Made by a program: the position numbers and the translations under genes. From Flavobacteriales bacterium UBA974 (GTDB taxonomy: Bacteria; Bacteroidota; Bacteroidia; Flavobacteriales_D; Sanyastnellaceae), in the NCBI GenBank assembly GCA_002292405.1, contig DBBW01000011.1:1715-63502 (forward strand): DNA of 61,788 nucleotides. Reading direction: 5' to 3'. Shown here one piece after another: positions 17,127 to 25,255 of this stretch (position 1 is the stretch's first letter; each line of letters opens with the position of its first letter). Under the pieces are notes generated by a model. The model was not told where the DNA came from, ran no database searches, and was given only the letters and a program-made list of their open reading frames with translations.

Positions 17127-18257
17127 ATGAAAGTAATCGTTTTAGGAGCAGGTCTTGTCGGTGCGCCCATGGCTTTAGATCTTGCGAAGGGTTCAGAGTT
17201 TAAAGTAACTGTAGCGGATATCAGTCGAAAGAATTTAGATAAATTTAAGAACGACAATATTGCGACTGTCGAGATGGATTTAGACAATGAGGCTGCACTT
17301 ATAGAGGTGCTGAAAAATCATGATTTGGTTTTGAATGCCGTACCTGGATTTATGGGATACAGAACGACAGAACGTATATTAAGGGCAGGTAAAAACGTGG
17401 TAGACATCTCCTTTTTTCCTGAAGATGCGTTAGAATTAGACGGGCTTGCAAAAGAAAATGGCGTGACAGCGATTGTGGATTGCGGTGTGGCCCCAGGGAT
17501 GAGTAATATCCTTCCAGGATATGTTGATTCTATCTTAGATAAAACCGACTCTATTTTAATTTATGTAGGAGGCCTCCCAAAGGTAAGAGAGCTCCCATAC
17601 GAATATAAAGCCGTTTTTTCACCCATCGATGTCATTGAAGAATATACCCGTCCCGCGCGTTATATTGAGAATGGCAAGCTTGTGACAATGCCCGCTTTGT
17701 CTGAGCCGGAATTGCTTCATTTCGATAAGGTTGGCACGCTTGAGACTTTTAACAGCGATGGAATCAGATCGCTTGCCAAGACCATGCCTCACATCCCCAA
17801 CATTAAAGAAAAAACACTACGTTACCCAGGTCACATCAAGTTGATGGAGATTATGCGAGAAGCTGGGTTTTTCAGCGCTGAACCCACAGAAGTTAACGGG
17901 GTAGAGGTTCGTCCCATTGACCTTACTGCGAAGCTCCTGTTCCCGCAATGGGAACTTAAGCCCGAAGAAGTTGATTACACAATCATGCGCATAGAAGTAG
18001 CAGGTGACCATGATGGAAAGAAGGTGCGACATACGTACACCCTGTTTGACGAGTATTGCCCTGAAACAAAGATTCACAGTATGGCGCGTACGACTGGTTA
18101 CACTGCCACTATGGCCATCAGGATGCTCGCTGAAGGACTATACAATGAAAAAGGGATTATTGTTCCGGAGTTTATCGGTAAGAATCATGCGTGTGTGAAG
18201 TTTATCCTTGATGGGCTGGCAGAAAGAGGTGTGAAATATGAATTACAGATAGATTAG
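17127..18257 (+). CDS. Saccharopine-dehydrogenase-family oxidoreductase
   Basis: The first 130 residues form an NAD(P)-binding Rossmann fold with VLGAGLVGAPMALDLA (GxGxxG at 7-12) and the catalytic-domain lead-in VVDCGVAPGMSN. The C-terminal half matches the saccharopine dehydrogenase C-domain (EYTRPARYIENG, then TGYTATMAIRMLAEG). A 376-residue single-function protein fits saccharopine reductase or lysine 6-dehydrogenase-like enzymes of lysine and related amino-acid metabolism. Cytoplasmic. No lysine-pathway gene lies nearby to narrow the assignment. Its start is set by ATG 17127 with a -7 box 5 nt upstream. Confidence 0.9.
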   Translation: MKVIVLGAGLVGAPMALDLAKGSEFKVTVADISRKNLDKFKNDNIATVEMDLDNEAALIEVLKNHDLVLNAVPGFMGYRTTERILRAGKNVVDISFFPEDALELDGLAKENGVTAIVDCGVAPGMSNILPGYVDSILDKTDSILIYVGGLPKVRELPYEYKAVFSPIDVIEEYTRPARYIENGKLVTMPALSEPELLHFDKVGTLETFNSDGIRSLAKTMPHIPNIKEKTLRYPGHIKLMEIMREAGFFSAEPTEVNGVEVRPIDLTAKLLFPQWELKPEEVDYTIMRIEVAGDHDGKKVRHTYTLFDEYCPETKIHSMARTTGYTATMAIRMLAEGLYNEKGIIVPEFIGKNHACVKFILDGLAERGVKYELQID

Positions 18258-18380
18258 GAAATATATTTATGATGTGACTTTGATTCTTTACTTAGGCTTT
18301 GATTTTGACGACTCTGTTAAAGATGGTTTATTTCTTAGTGCTTTATCTGATTTTTCAACAAGAAGTGGCATACTGTTTCA

Positions 18381-18388
18381 TAGATTTA
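18381..18388 (+). promoter_or_regulatory. Putative -7 box (TAGATTTA) for the cytochrome c maturation operon
   Basis: TAnnTTTA lies about 28 nt before ATG 18417, giving a leader of about 24 nt. The 18258-18416 spacer holds nothing else I recognise. Confidence 0.35.
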
Positions 18389-18416
18389 CACTCAAAATCA
18401 TTCAGCACTTTTAAAA

Positions 18417-19151
18417 ATGATAAAGTCAACTCTTGTTTGTGTTAAATTGCTTGCAATAAGCATATTAATCTTGTACGGTTGTGGTGATGATGGAAAAGTC
18501 ATCGAGGCGAAAGAAAGAAATTCTTCAACGACGGGAATTTTCACAGGGTATAAATCTGCAGAATCTTCTAAAAGCGAATCTTTAAAGAGTGAATCGTATA
18601 AAGTAATAGCTTTAGAAGTGCTACAAACCCCAAAGTATTCTTATCTAAAGGTAGAAGGCGAAGGAGACGGTTTAAGCGTTGGAGAACCATACTGGATAGC
18701 CACTCTGAAGAATGATTTTATCGAGGGCGAGGAATATGTATACACGGGTAGATTGCTAAAGAAGGATTTCGAAAGCAAGGAGTTTAGTAGAATATTTGAT
18801 CAAATCTATTTGGTCTCCTTCATTGAGAAAGCTAACGGTTTAACTGCTATAAAATCAAAGATTGACGGTGTCGTGACCATCGCTGATATTGTTTCTAACC
18901 CGATGGATTTTACAGGTAGGAAGGTTAAAGTACAAGGTCAAATTGTGAAAGTTAACGATGCGATAATGGACAGGAATTGGATTCATTTGGTTGATGGTTC
19001 AGCCGATGATTATGACTTTGTAATCACCTCCAATGTAAGCGTGCCGGTAGGTCATGCAGTAGTATTTGAAGGGTTGATATCAACAAATAGAGATTTCGGT
19101 GCGGGATATAAGTATGAGCTACTTATGGAGGATGCGGTTACATTAAAATAA
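18417..19151 (+). CDS. Lipoprotein with C-terminal OB-fold-like domain, cytochrome maturation operon
   Basis: The N-terminus has a lipoprotein signal ending LYGC with Cys22. After a Ser/Lys-rich linker, residues about 60-150 are a beta-rich domain. Residues about 155-244 (IADIVSNPMDFTGRKVKVQGQIVKVND, then FEGLIS) look like an OB-fold of the type found in small periplasmic and haem-chaperone-like proteins. The gene ends 6 bp before the CcsBA gene, so the two are probably translated from one message. A role in haem handling or apocytochrome presentation at the outer face of the membrane is inference from position. I find no match to a named Ccs subunit. Confidence 0.7.
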   Translation: MIKSTLVCVKLLAISILILYGCGDDGKVIEAKERNSSTTGIFTGYKSAESSKSESLKSESYKVIALEVLQTPKYSYLKVEGEGDGLSVGEPYWIATLKNDFIEGEEYVYTGRLLKKDFESKEFSRIFDQIYLVSFIEKANGLTAIKSKIDGVVTIADIVSNPMDFTGRKVKVQGQIVKVNDAIMDRNWIHLVDGSADDYDFVITSNVSVPVGHAVVFEGLISTNRDFGAGYKYELLMEDAVTLK

Positions 19152-19157
19152 ACTAAA

Positions 19158-22100
19158 TTGAAAAGATTTTTTTCTACTTCTTTTGCCGGCATTTATATCC
19201 TGGTCTTTGCTGTTGCTATAGGAGTAGCAACCTTTATAGAAAACGATTTCGGGACGAGTTCTGCAATGAAACTCGTTTATCAAGCTCTGTGGTTTGAAGT
19301 ATTGTTGACACTATTCTGCATTACTCTTGTAGTAAATGTGGTGAAGTATAAAATGATTGCACAGAAAAGATGGGCGCTGGTTATATTTCATTTGTCAATG
19401 GTGATGATCCTAGTAGGTGCTGGGATCACAAGGTATTTTAGCTACGAAGGAACCATGCACATCCGTGAAGGTGAGTCTTCAAATACGATACTTTCTCGGG
19501 ACACATATTTAAATTTTCAAGCATCCGCTAATGGGAATATGTATGAGTTCAGTGAGCCAGTTCTCTTTTCTTCAATAGGAAGTAACGCCTTCGACGAGAA
19601 GTACAATGTTGCAGGACGTCCTATTAGAGTTGAGGTTCAAGATATATTGCCAAATCCGACAAATGTCCTTGCTCAGTCGTCTTCTGGCCAGCCTATTTTG
19701 AAAATTGTTTATGGAGGCAGTGGATCAAGACAAGAATACTATATCGCAGAGGGCGAAAGAAGGACGCTTTTTGGGCTTAACTTCGATTTCAGCCAATCCT
19801 TAGAAGATTCATCCGCAGTAGATTTCTCAGATTCACCAACAGATATAAATATTTATTATTCAGAAGGCGAGCTATACCTTAAATCTCGTTCGAACTTATC
19901 TGAGATGGTGATGCTTACCCAATCTCAGACTGCGCTTTCTGCTACGCAAGTTTATCCACTCAAGCTAAGATCTTTGTATGATGACGGTGTTAAAGGATTT
20001 GTTTTCGGTGATTTCCTATCCTCTGGTGAGCTTAAGATGGTCAGCACAGGCCGTAAGCTTGAGAATAGCTCTACAATTGGTGTGTCTTTAAAAGTAACGA
20101 TTGACGAGGTGGAGTTCGATCGCTATGTCTTCGGTCGAAATGGGGGAGAAGGTCATGCAGAAGTGTTTAACGTTGAGGGGATGGATTTTTCTGTCAGTTT
20201 TGGCTCTAAAAGAATCCAACTTCCATTCAGTGTTTATCTCAATGAATTTATTATGGACAGATACCCAGGGACAGACAGCCCTGAGTCTTATGCGAGTGAA
20301 GTAACTTTGATCGACGAAAGAGAGCAAATTCGAGAAAATCACAGAATTTATATGAACCATGTATTAGATCATGATGGTTTTAGATTCTTTCAATCTTCAT
20401 TTGATCAGGATGAACTAGGTACATACCTAAGTGTGAACCACGATTACTGGGGTACTATGATTACATATTTCAGTTATGCATTTTTTACTTTGGGCCTTGT
20501 TTTAGTGTTCTTTAGTAAAAAGACTCGATTTTATACACTTTCACAAAAATTAAAAACACTTCAAGACAAAAAATTTATATTGCTGCCGTTGATATGTGTT
20601 TCAAGTTTTATCTCCCAGCCTTCTATCGCTCAGGAATCAATAAAACCCATCATTCCTGAATTATTTTATGTAGACAATGATCATGCTGAGCTCTTTAATA
20701 CTGTAATAGTTCAAGATTTTAAGGGGCGTATGAAACCTATGCAGACTCTTTCAAATGAGCTGCTGCGCAAGGTAACGGGAAAGTCCAATTATGGTGGTGT
20801 ATCTGCAAGTACGACTATTTTATCTATGTATGCTGATGCTCAGAACTGGTATTCAGCGCCCATTGTTGGTTTTGGTAAACATGATGGTATTGCTGAGATA
20901 ATAGGTGTATCGTCAGATAATTTAGCCAGCTATAAGGATTTCTTTTTCGAAGATGGTTCGTATAAACTTAGTGGACAGATACGTGAAGTAACTGCTAAAA
21001 ACCCTGTTGAGAGAGGAACTTATGACAAGCAGCTCATTAAAGTAGATGAGAGAGTAAACATCGTTGGGATGATTTTTTCTGGTTCATTCTTCAAGGTTAT
21101 TCCGATAGAAGGTGATAAGAATAATACTTGGGTAGGTGAGAGGTTCAGTAAAGAGAATTCAGATGCCCTCACTTCACCAATAGCCGAGTCGTTCTTCAGT
21201 ACGTATCGTAGAGCACTTTATGATGCAATCCAATTGTCAGAACGCGGAGATTCTAATACGGGTTCTAAAATTTATGAGCTATGTAATCAAATTGTTTCGG
21301 AACTCAAGCAATACCAAACACTTCATGGAGCTGCAGTTATCCCATCTAAATCGAGAGTAACTACAGAAATCGCTCTAAATAATTCTAACGTCTTTAATCG
21401 ACTTGCACTCTACTATTTCTCGCTTGGCATGTTGTTCCTGGGTCTTTTGTTTTACTCGGTATTCTCTCCTGATGGACATGCTAAGAAATTCAGGACGGCA
21501 TTGGTTGCCCTTGTAGCTATAGGTTTCTTTTTCCATACTTCTGGGCTAGGCGCAAGATGGTATATAACAGGACGAGCTCCGTGGAGTAATGGATATGAAT
21601 CCATGATTTATATTGCTTGGACTTCAGTCCTAGCTGGCTTGATCTTCACTCGCAAGTCTTTAGGTGCTATGGCTGCTACAATGGTTCTTGGAGGTGCCGT
21701 TCTTCTAATTGCGATGTTGAGTTATCTCGACCCTGAGATCACACCTCTAGTTCCAGTTCTTAAATCTTACTGGCTTACAATTCACGTTTCGCTTATCGCA
21801 GGTTCGTATGGTTTTCTCATGCTGGGAGCTATTATAGGTTTTATTAATTTATTGATGTATGTCGTCCTTAGTGCAAATAATAAACCCACGATTGTCAAGA
21901 TCATCAAGGAAATGACTTACATCAGCGAAATGACATTAACTGGAGGAATAGTGCTTCTTAGTGTAGGAACATATTTAGGTGGCGTTTGGGCCAATGAATC
22001 TTGGGGCAGATATTGGGGCTGGGATGCAAAAGAAACTTGGGCACTGGTATCCATACTCGTTTACGCTTTCATCTTGCATATGAGACTGATACCAGGTCTA

Positions 22101-22313
22101 AAATCAATATTCGCGTACAATTTTGCTACTTTATTTGGTCTTTCGTCCGTCATAATGACTTATTTCGGCGTGAATTACTACCTCAGTGGATTGCACTCAT
22201 ATGCTGCTGGAGACCCTGTCCCTATTCCGATGTGGGTGTACTATGCTGTCGCCGCTGCGGCTATTGTCAGTTTCATTGCATATATGCAAAAAAACAAGCA
22301 CGAAATTTCTTAA
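19158..22313 (+). CDS. ccsBA: Fused cytochrome c synthase CcsBA (ResB-CcsA)
   Basis: A 1051-residue fusion. Residues about 1-470 are the ResB/CcsB part (membrane spans near 10, 40, 75 and 435, with a large periplasmic loop). Residues about 490-720 are an extracytoplasmic linker, and about 740-1051 are CcsA with many membrane spans and the haem-presenting tryptophan-rich WWD motif (WGRYWGWDAKETW, from Trp949). The complex moves haem b outward and ligates it to CxxCH cysteines of apocytochromes (system II). Start is TTG at 19158, 6 bp after the lipoprotein gene. Single-chain CcsBA proteins are common in Bacteroidota and Epsilonproteobacteria. Client candidates in this window are the gene at 9975 and the two monooxygenases at 28490 and 30049. 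Confidence 0.93.
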   Translation: MKRFFSTSFAGIYILVFAVAIGVATFIENDFGTSSAMKLVYQALWFEVLLTLFCITLVVNVVKYKMIAQKRWALVIFHLSMVMILVGAGITRYFSYEGTMHIREGESSNTILSRDTYLNFQASANGNMYEFSEPVLFSSIGSNAFDEKYNVAGRPIRVEVQDILPNPTNVLAQSSSGQPILKIVYGGSGSRQEYYIAEGERRTLFGLNFDFSQSLEDSSAVDFSDSPTDINIYYSEGELYLKSRSNLSEMVMLTQSQTALSATQVYPLKLRSLYDDGVKGFVFGDFLSSGELKMVSTGRKLENSSTIGVSLKVTIDEVEFDRYVFGRNGGEGHAEVFNVEGMDFSVSFGSKRIQLPFSVYLNEFIMDRYPGTDSPESYASEVTLIDEREQIRENHRIYMNHVLDHDGFRFFQSSFDQDELGTYLSVNHDYWGTMITYFSYAFFTLGLVLVFFSKKTRFYTLSQKLKTLQDKKFILLPLICVSSFISQPSIAQESIKPIIPELFYVDNDHAELFNTVIVQDFKGRMKPMQTLSNELLRKVTGKSNYGGVSASTTILSMYADAQNWYSAPIVGFGKHDGIAEIIGVSSDNLASYKDFFFEDGSYKLSGQIREVTAKNPVERGTYDKQLIKVDERVNIVGMIFSGSFFKVIPIEGDKNNTWVGERFSKENSDALTSPIAESFFSTYRRALYDAIQLSERGDSNTGSKIYELCNQIVSELKQYQTLHGAAVIPSKSRVTTEIALNNSNVFNRLALYYFSLGMLFLGLLFYSVFSPDGHAKKFRTALVALVAIGFFFHTSGLGARWYITGRAPWSNGYESMIYIAWTSVLAGLIFTRKSLGAMAATMVLGGAVLLIAMLSYLDPEITPLVPVLKSYWLTIHVSLIAGSYGFLMLGAIIGFINLLMYVVLSANNKPTIVKIIKEMTYISEMTLTGGIVLLSVGTYLGGVWANESWGRYWGWDAKETWALVSILVYAFILHMRLIPGLKSIFAYNFATLFGLSSVIMTYFGVNYYLSGLHSYAAGDPVPIPMWVYYAVAAAAIVSFIAYMQKNKHEIS

Positions 22314-22321
22314 ATTGCTGC

Positions 22322-22771
22322 ATGAAATATTTATTATCCCTCTCTACAGTTTTATTTTCGTTTATATCAATGGCTCAATCTGACTCAGATGCCACAGTTC
22401 GTCGTTGCGAAGTGATGCCTGCATTTGGTGAATGTGTAAATTCTGAAACTGCTGATATTTACCGTTGCTCATCGATTGCTATAATGGAACATATTGGGGG
22501 ATTGGTAAATTACCCTGCTGATGCTCTTGAGGCAGAAGTCTCTGGTACTGTTTATGTAATGTTTATCATAGAGAAGGACGGTTCTTTAAATAATGTGCAG
22601 GTCATGCGTTCTATTCGAGTAGATGACGATTCGCTTTCTGATGCTGTAGCTTCACTTGAAGCAGAAGCTTTAAAAGCTGTAAGCTCTCTTCCGGACTTCC
22701 GTCCTGGTACTGAGGGAGGTGATCCTGTGAGAGTTGAGTATGTAGTCCCAGTTAAGTTTGTTTTAGACTAA
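22322..22771 (+). CDS. Periplasmic TonB C-terminal-domain protein
   Basis: A 149-residue protein with a signal peptide (MKYLLSLSTVLFSFISMAQ) and a TonB-C-like domain at about 55-149: YPADALEAEVSGTVYVMFIIEKDGSLNNVQVMRS, then LPDFRPGTEGGDPVRVEYVVPVKF. It lacks the membrane helix and proline-rich spacer of a true TonB, so it cannot energise receptors alone. Similar stand-alone domains occur widely in Bacteroidota and may bind envelope partners. Cysteines around residues 28-45 may form disulfides. I chose ATG 22322 because it gives the signal peptide; the longer open frame upstream lies inside the CcsBA gene. It starts 8 bp after CcsBA and probably belongs to that operon. Confidence 0.82.
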   Translation: MKYLLSLSTVLFSFISMAQSDSDATVRRCEVMPAFGECVNSETADIYRCSSIAIMEHIGGLVNYPADALEAEVSGTVYVMFIIEKDGSLNNVQVMRSIRVDDDSLSDAVASLEAEALKAVSSLPDFRPGTEGGDPVRVEYVVPVKFVLD

Positions 22772-22851
22772 TGCATTAATAGGTTTATCTGGAGTCCCAC
22801 GAGTTAAGTGCAATCTTATAAGTAGGATTAGTCAAATAATTGACTGCCAAT

Positions 22852-24069
22852 TTATCTAATAAATCTTGCTCTATAGTGCTTTTGTCCATGTATACTTTCA
22901 AGTATATATGAGCCAGATTCTAATGATGAGATGTCAACTCTCATTAAATGTAAATCTGTTTGGCCTTCAAGAACGATTTTACCCGATGCATTATAGATTG
23001 CCCAGTCTTCAATAGATCTTGAATCATTAGTATTTACTGTTATAAAATTACTTGATGGGTTTGGGCTAATTGAAAGAGACAAAGGGCTTTGAATGTGAGG
23101 GGTGCCAATATTTAGAGCAGCGTCTCGAATACGAACGAAGTTTGAGTGGAGATATTCACTGTTTACCATATCCCAAGATTGAACTTCTATAGAACCATCG
23201 TATTCTGCTTCTGGTGAAATGAGGATTGTAAATCGCTCGCCAGGGTATATATCGATTTCCTCAACCCCGAAAGGAGTCGGGACGGGGCGACCATCTGACA
23301 TGTAGCACATCCCCTCAAGTTCTGTAGGAATGATTATTTTTGTGAGTGTGTAGGCCATCGACCCCAGACGTAAAGCGATTGATTCACCATTGGGACAGGA
23401 TATAATCGTGCCCGACTCACCTGGTATTCCAGTGCTTCCTGTTTCTAGTTGACTCCCCGAGCGTCCATTTACCATGAAGTAATCGGGGCGTATATCGTGA
23501 AATGGATATGATTGTACTTGATCTAGGTTGGTCGCTATTTCTAGGTCACTAAATAATAAGGGCGCATCAGAATAATATGAAGGACCTCCTTCAAACAGAA
23601 CTCCACCAGGATGACGTACTAGAATCATACCGTACATGCCCATCGTTAGATGCAGGGTAGTGGTTACGTGGCAGTGATATAGGAAAGTTCCTGGTTCTGA
23701 TGCAGTAAATGAGTATGAACCTATTTCATCCATAATTACAATAAATGAAGTTGTAGGAACACCATCATTTGCCTGATCTACGTCAAGGCCATGGAGATGT
23801 ATTGTATGTGATTCAGGACTATTATTAACGAAAGCAAGGTTTACTTCGTCACCTGTTTCATATTCTAGTAATGGTCCAGGAGCGGTAATATACCCATCAG
23901 ATAAAAGACCATATCCCCAAATAGGAATATCCATGCCCTCATCAGAAATTAGGATTCCGTCCATCCCAGTAAATAAAAGAGGAGGAGGAGCGAAGGTTTG
24001 GGCTATAGAGCTGAAAGCGTTCAAGCAAAACAATACCGCTACAAATAGGGTTGCAATAAATAATCTCAT
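22852..24069 (-). CDS. Secreted multicopper oxidase (cupredoxin) with T9SS tail
   Basis: After a signal peptide (about 1-24), the first cupredoxin domain carries His88, His91 and His93 (SHTIHLHG) and the block His132-Cys133-His134, then His140 and Met145 (YHCHVTTTLHLTMGM). The Cys133/His140/Met145 spacing with His88 is what a type 1 copper site of nitrite-reductase/two-domain oxidase type needs; His93 and His132 could feed a second copper. A second, ligand-poor cupredoxin domain spans about 170-310. Residues about 330-405 are a type A T9SS sorting domain (ISPNPSSNFITVN, then IYNASGK, then GSYILE). The 4-bp ATGA overlap with the upstream cupredoxin gene points to translational coupling. Oxidase or electron-transfer function is likely; the substrate is unknown. 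Confidence 0.85.
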   Translation of the reverse strand: MRLFIATLFVAVLFCLNAFSSIAQTFAPPPLLFTGMDGILISDEGMDIPIWGYGLLSDGYITAPGPLLEYETGDEVNLAFVNNSPESHTIHLHGLDVDQANDGVPTTSFIVIMDEIGSYSFTASEPGTFLYHCHVTTTLHLTMGMYGMILVRHPGGVLFEGGPSYYSDAPLLFSDLEIATNLDQVQSYPFHDIRPDYFMVNGRSGSQLETGSTGIPGESGTIISCPNGESIALRLGSMAYTLTKIIIPTELEGMCYMSDGRPVPTPFGVEEIDIYPGERFTILISPEAEYDGSIEVQSWDMVNSEYLHSNFVRIRDAALNIGTPHIQSPLSLSISPNPSSNFITVNTNDSRSIEDWAIYNASGKIVLEGQTDLHLMRVDISSLESGSYILESIHGQKHYRARFIR

Positions 24070-24920
24070 GGAGTTATATTGATTAGTGTAATCATTCCGC
24101 CTGGGTAAAACCCAGAATTAGTTACCGCGATAAGATTGTGATTATGTACCGGATATATGCCCTCTTGATTTGCAATGAGTAATACAGTCATGCCTTCACC
24201 TTTTTTCAGAGGTATCGTGTCTTTGATCCAGCCTATTCTAGAAGTTTGGATTGTGGCAGATAGATACTCTACGTGAAAGCCATGGAAATGTAGCACATGA
24301 TCCATAAAACCGCTGTTTACGATAGAGATAGTACACGAGTCACCCAAGCTTAATGCAACGTATCCATTTGTGTCTAGAGCAGTATGTGGATATGTAAAAG
24401 AGTTTATCGAAAAATATCTTGGTATATAAGGCTCTTCATCAAGCAGTTCACCGCCAGAAGAGATTGAGTCCATCCTTTCGGGCATACAGTCGGCTAAATT
24501 CCAATGAAATTGGTTTGGCATATTTAGACCCACTTTCAGCACGCCAGATAAACCTAAATACAAACCAGCCTGATCACTAGAGTAGTAGCGGTAAGTCCCC
24601 ATTGCTAAAGGAGGTATTTCGAAAGTTGTAGTGTCGTTAGGCAGAACTTCTCCACCAAAACTCATATAACCATCTATCTCAAAATTGTGGGGTTCTGAAT
24701 CAGTATTTATGACTGTAAAAGCCAACGAAACGTCTGCGAAAGTGTTTATTGCAACATTTGAGGTGTCAAAAATTGCTGTTTCATTAAACCTCAATACGGA
24801 CATCGTGTCTTGGGACTGATACCACTCACCAGAATTTATCCAGAGGGTATCCTGTGCACAAACATTCATATTTAGGTTTATAGCACAAATGATGATGCTT
24901 AAATGGATGTGATGTTTCAT
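24066..24920 (-). CDS. Secreted cupredoxin protein, partner of the adjacent multicopper oxidase
   Basis: Signal peptide (about 1-22), then two cupredoxin-like domains. Domain 1 (about 25-130) keeps the fold pattern but no obvious copper ligands. Domain 2 (about 150-284) has HVLHFHGFHVE and YPVHNHNLIAVTNSGFYPGGM, multicopper-oxidase motifs where the usual His-Cys-His is His-Asn-His. It therefore lacks a type 1 copper cysteine and could bind copper only in a type 2-like site. There is no T9SS tail. It precedes and overlaps the oxidase gene by 4 bp, which suggests the two proteins form one complex, with this one supplying interface histidines. That is inference. Confidence 0.78.
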   Translation of the reverse strand: MKHHIHLSIIICAINLNMNVCAQDTLWINSGEWYQSQDTMSVLRFNETAIFDTSNVAINTFADVSLAFTVINTDSEPHNFEIDGYMSFGGEVLPNDTTTFEIPPLAMGTYRYYSSDQAGLYLGLSGVLKVGLNMPNQFHWNLADCMPERMDSISSGGELLDEEPYIPRYFSINSFTYPHTALDTNGYVALSLGDSCTISIVNSGFMDHVLHFHGFHVEYLSATIQTSRIGWIKDTIPLKKGEGMTVLLIANQEGIYPVHNHNLIAVTNSGFYPGGMITLINITP

Positions 24921-25255
24921 ATTAGAATTCTTATCAGTAATAAATATTAAGTCTAAATCTTAGTAATACTACCTATGGTCATACAATTTTCAAAGATAGC
25001 ACTACAATTTGCTCATTAAAAGCGGTTTTTATAATGTTAGTTAATGATTGTTGAGTTAAGGTTAAAAGCTAAAAATTTGCAAATTAAAATATTGTAAAAA
25101 ACTTCAATAAATCAATTTTTATATGATTTTATGACATAAAAGCGCGTTTTTTAGTTCAGAATTGATTGTTTTCTGCAATTTTTTCTTTTTAGGCGAATCG
25201 TATAAAATATCATATTTAAAATATATAAAGACACTCTTAGACGTCTAGAAAACAA
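24921..25255. other. 335-bp AT-rich spacer between SulP and cupredoxin genes
   Basis: No ORF of note. It holds a minus-strand -7 box (24991-24998), two similar A4-GCG-T5 stretches near 25017-25030 and 25137-25152 that could form weak A/T-stem hairpins, and a perfect 10-bp palindrome TAGACGTCTA at 25238-25247 just past the SulP stop. Read on the minus strand, the region must contain the end of the GAPDH-SulP transcript and the promoter of the cupredoxin pair. Confidence 0.5.
24991..24998 (-). promoter_or_regulatory. -7 box (TATCTTTG) for the cupredoxin-oxidase operon
   Basis: Perfect TAnnTTTG on the minus strand, predicting a leader of about 66 nt, the longest in the window. No TTG at the right distance upstream. 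Confidence 0.4.

Noticed and set aside
22001..22321. Upstream extension of the TonB-C gene frame
   Set aside because: It lies wholly inside the CcsBA coding region in another frame; ATG 22322 gives a proper signal peptide.
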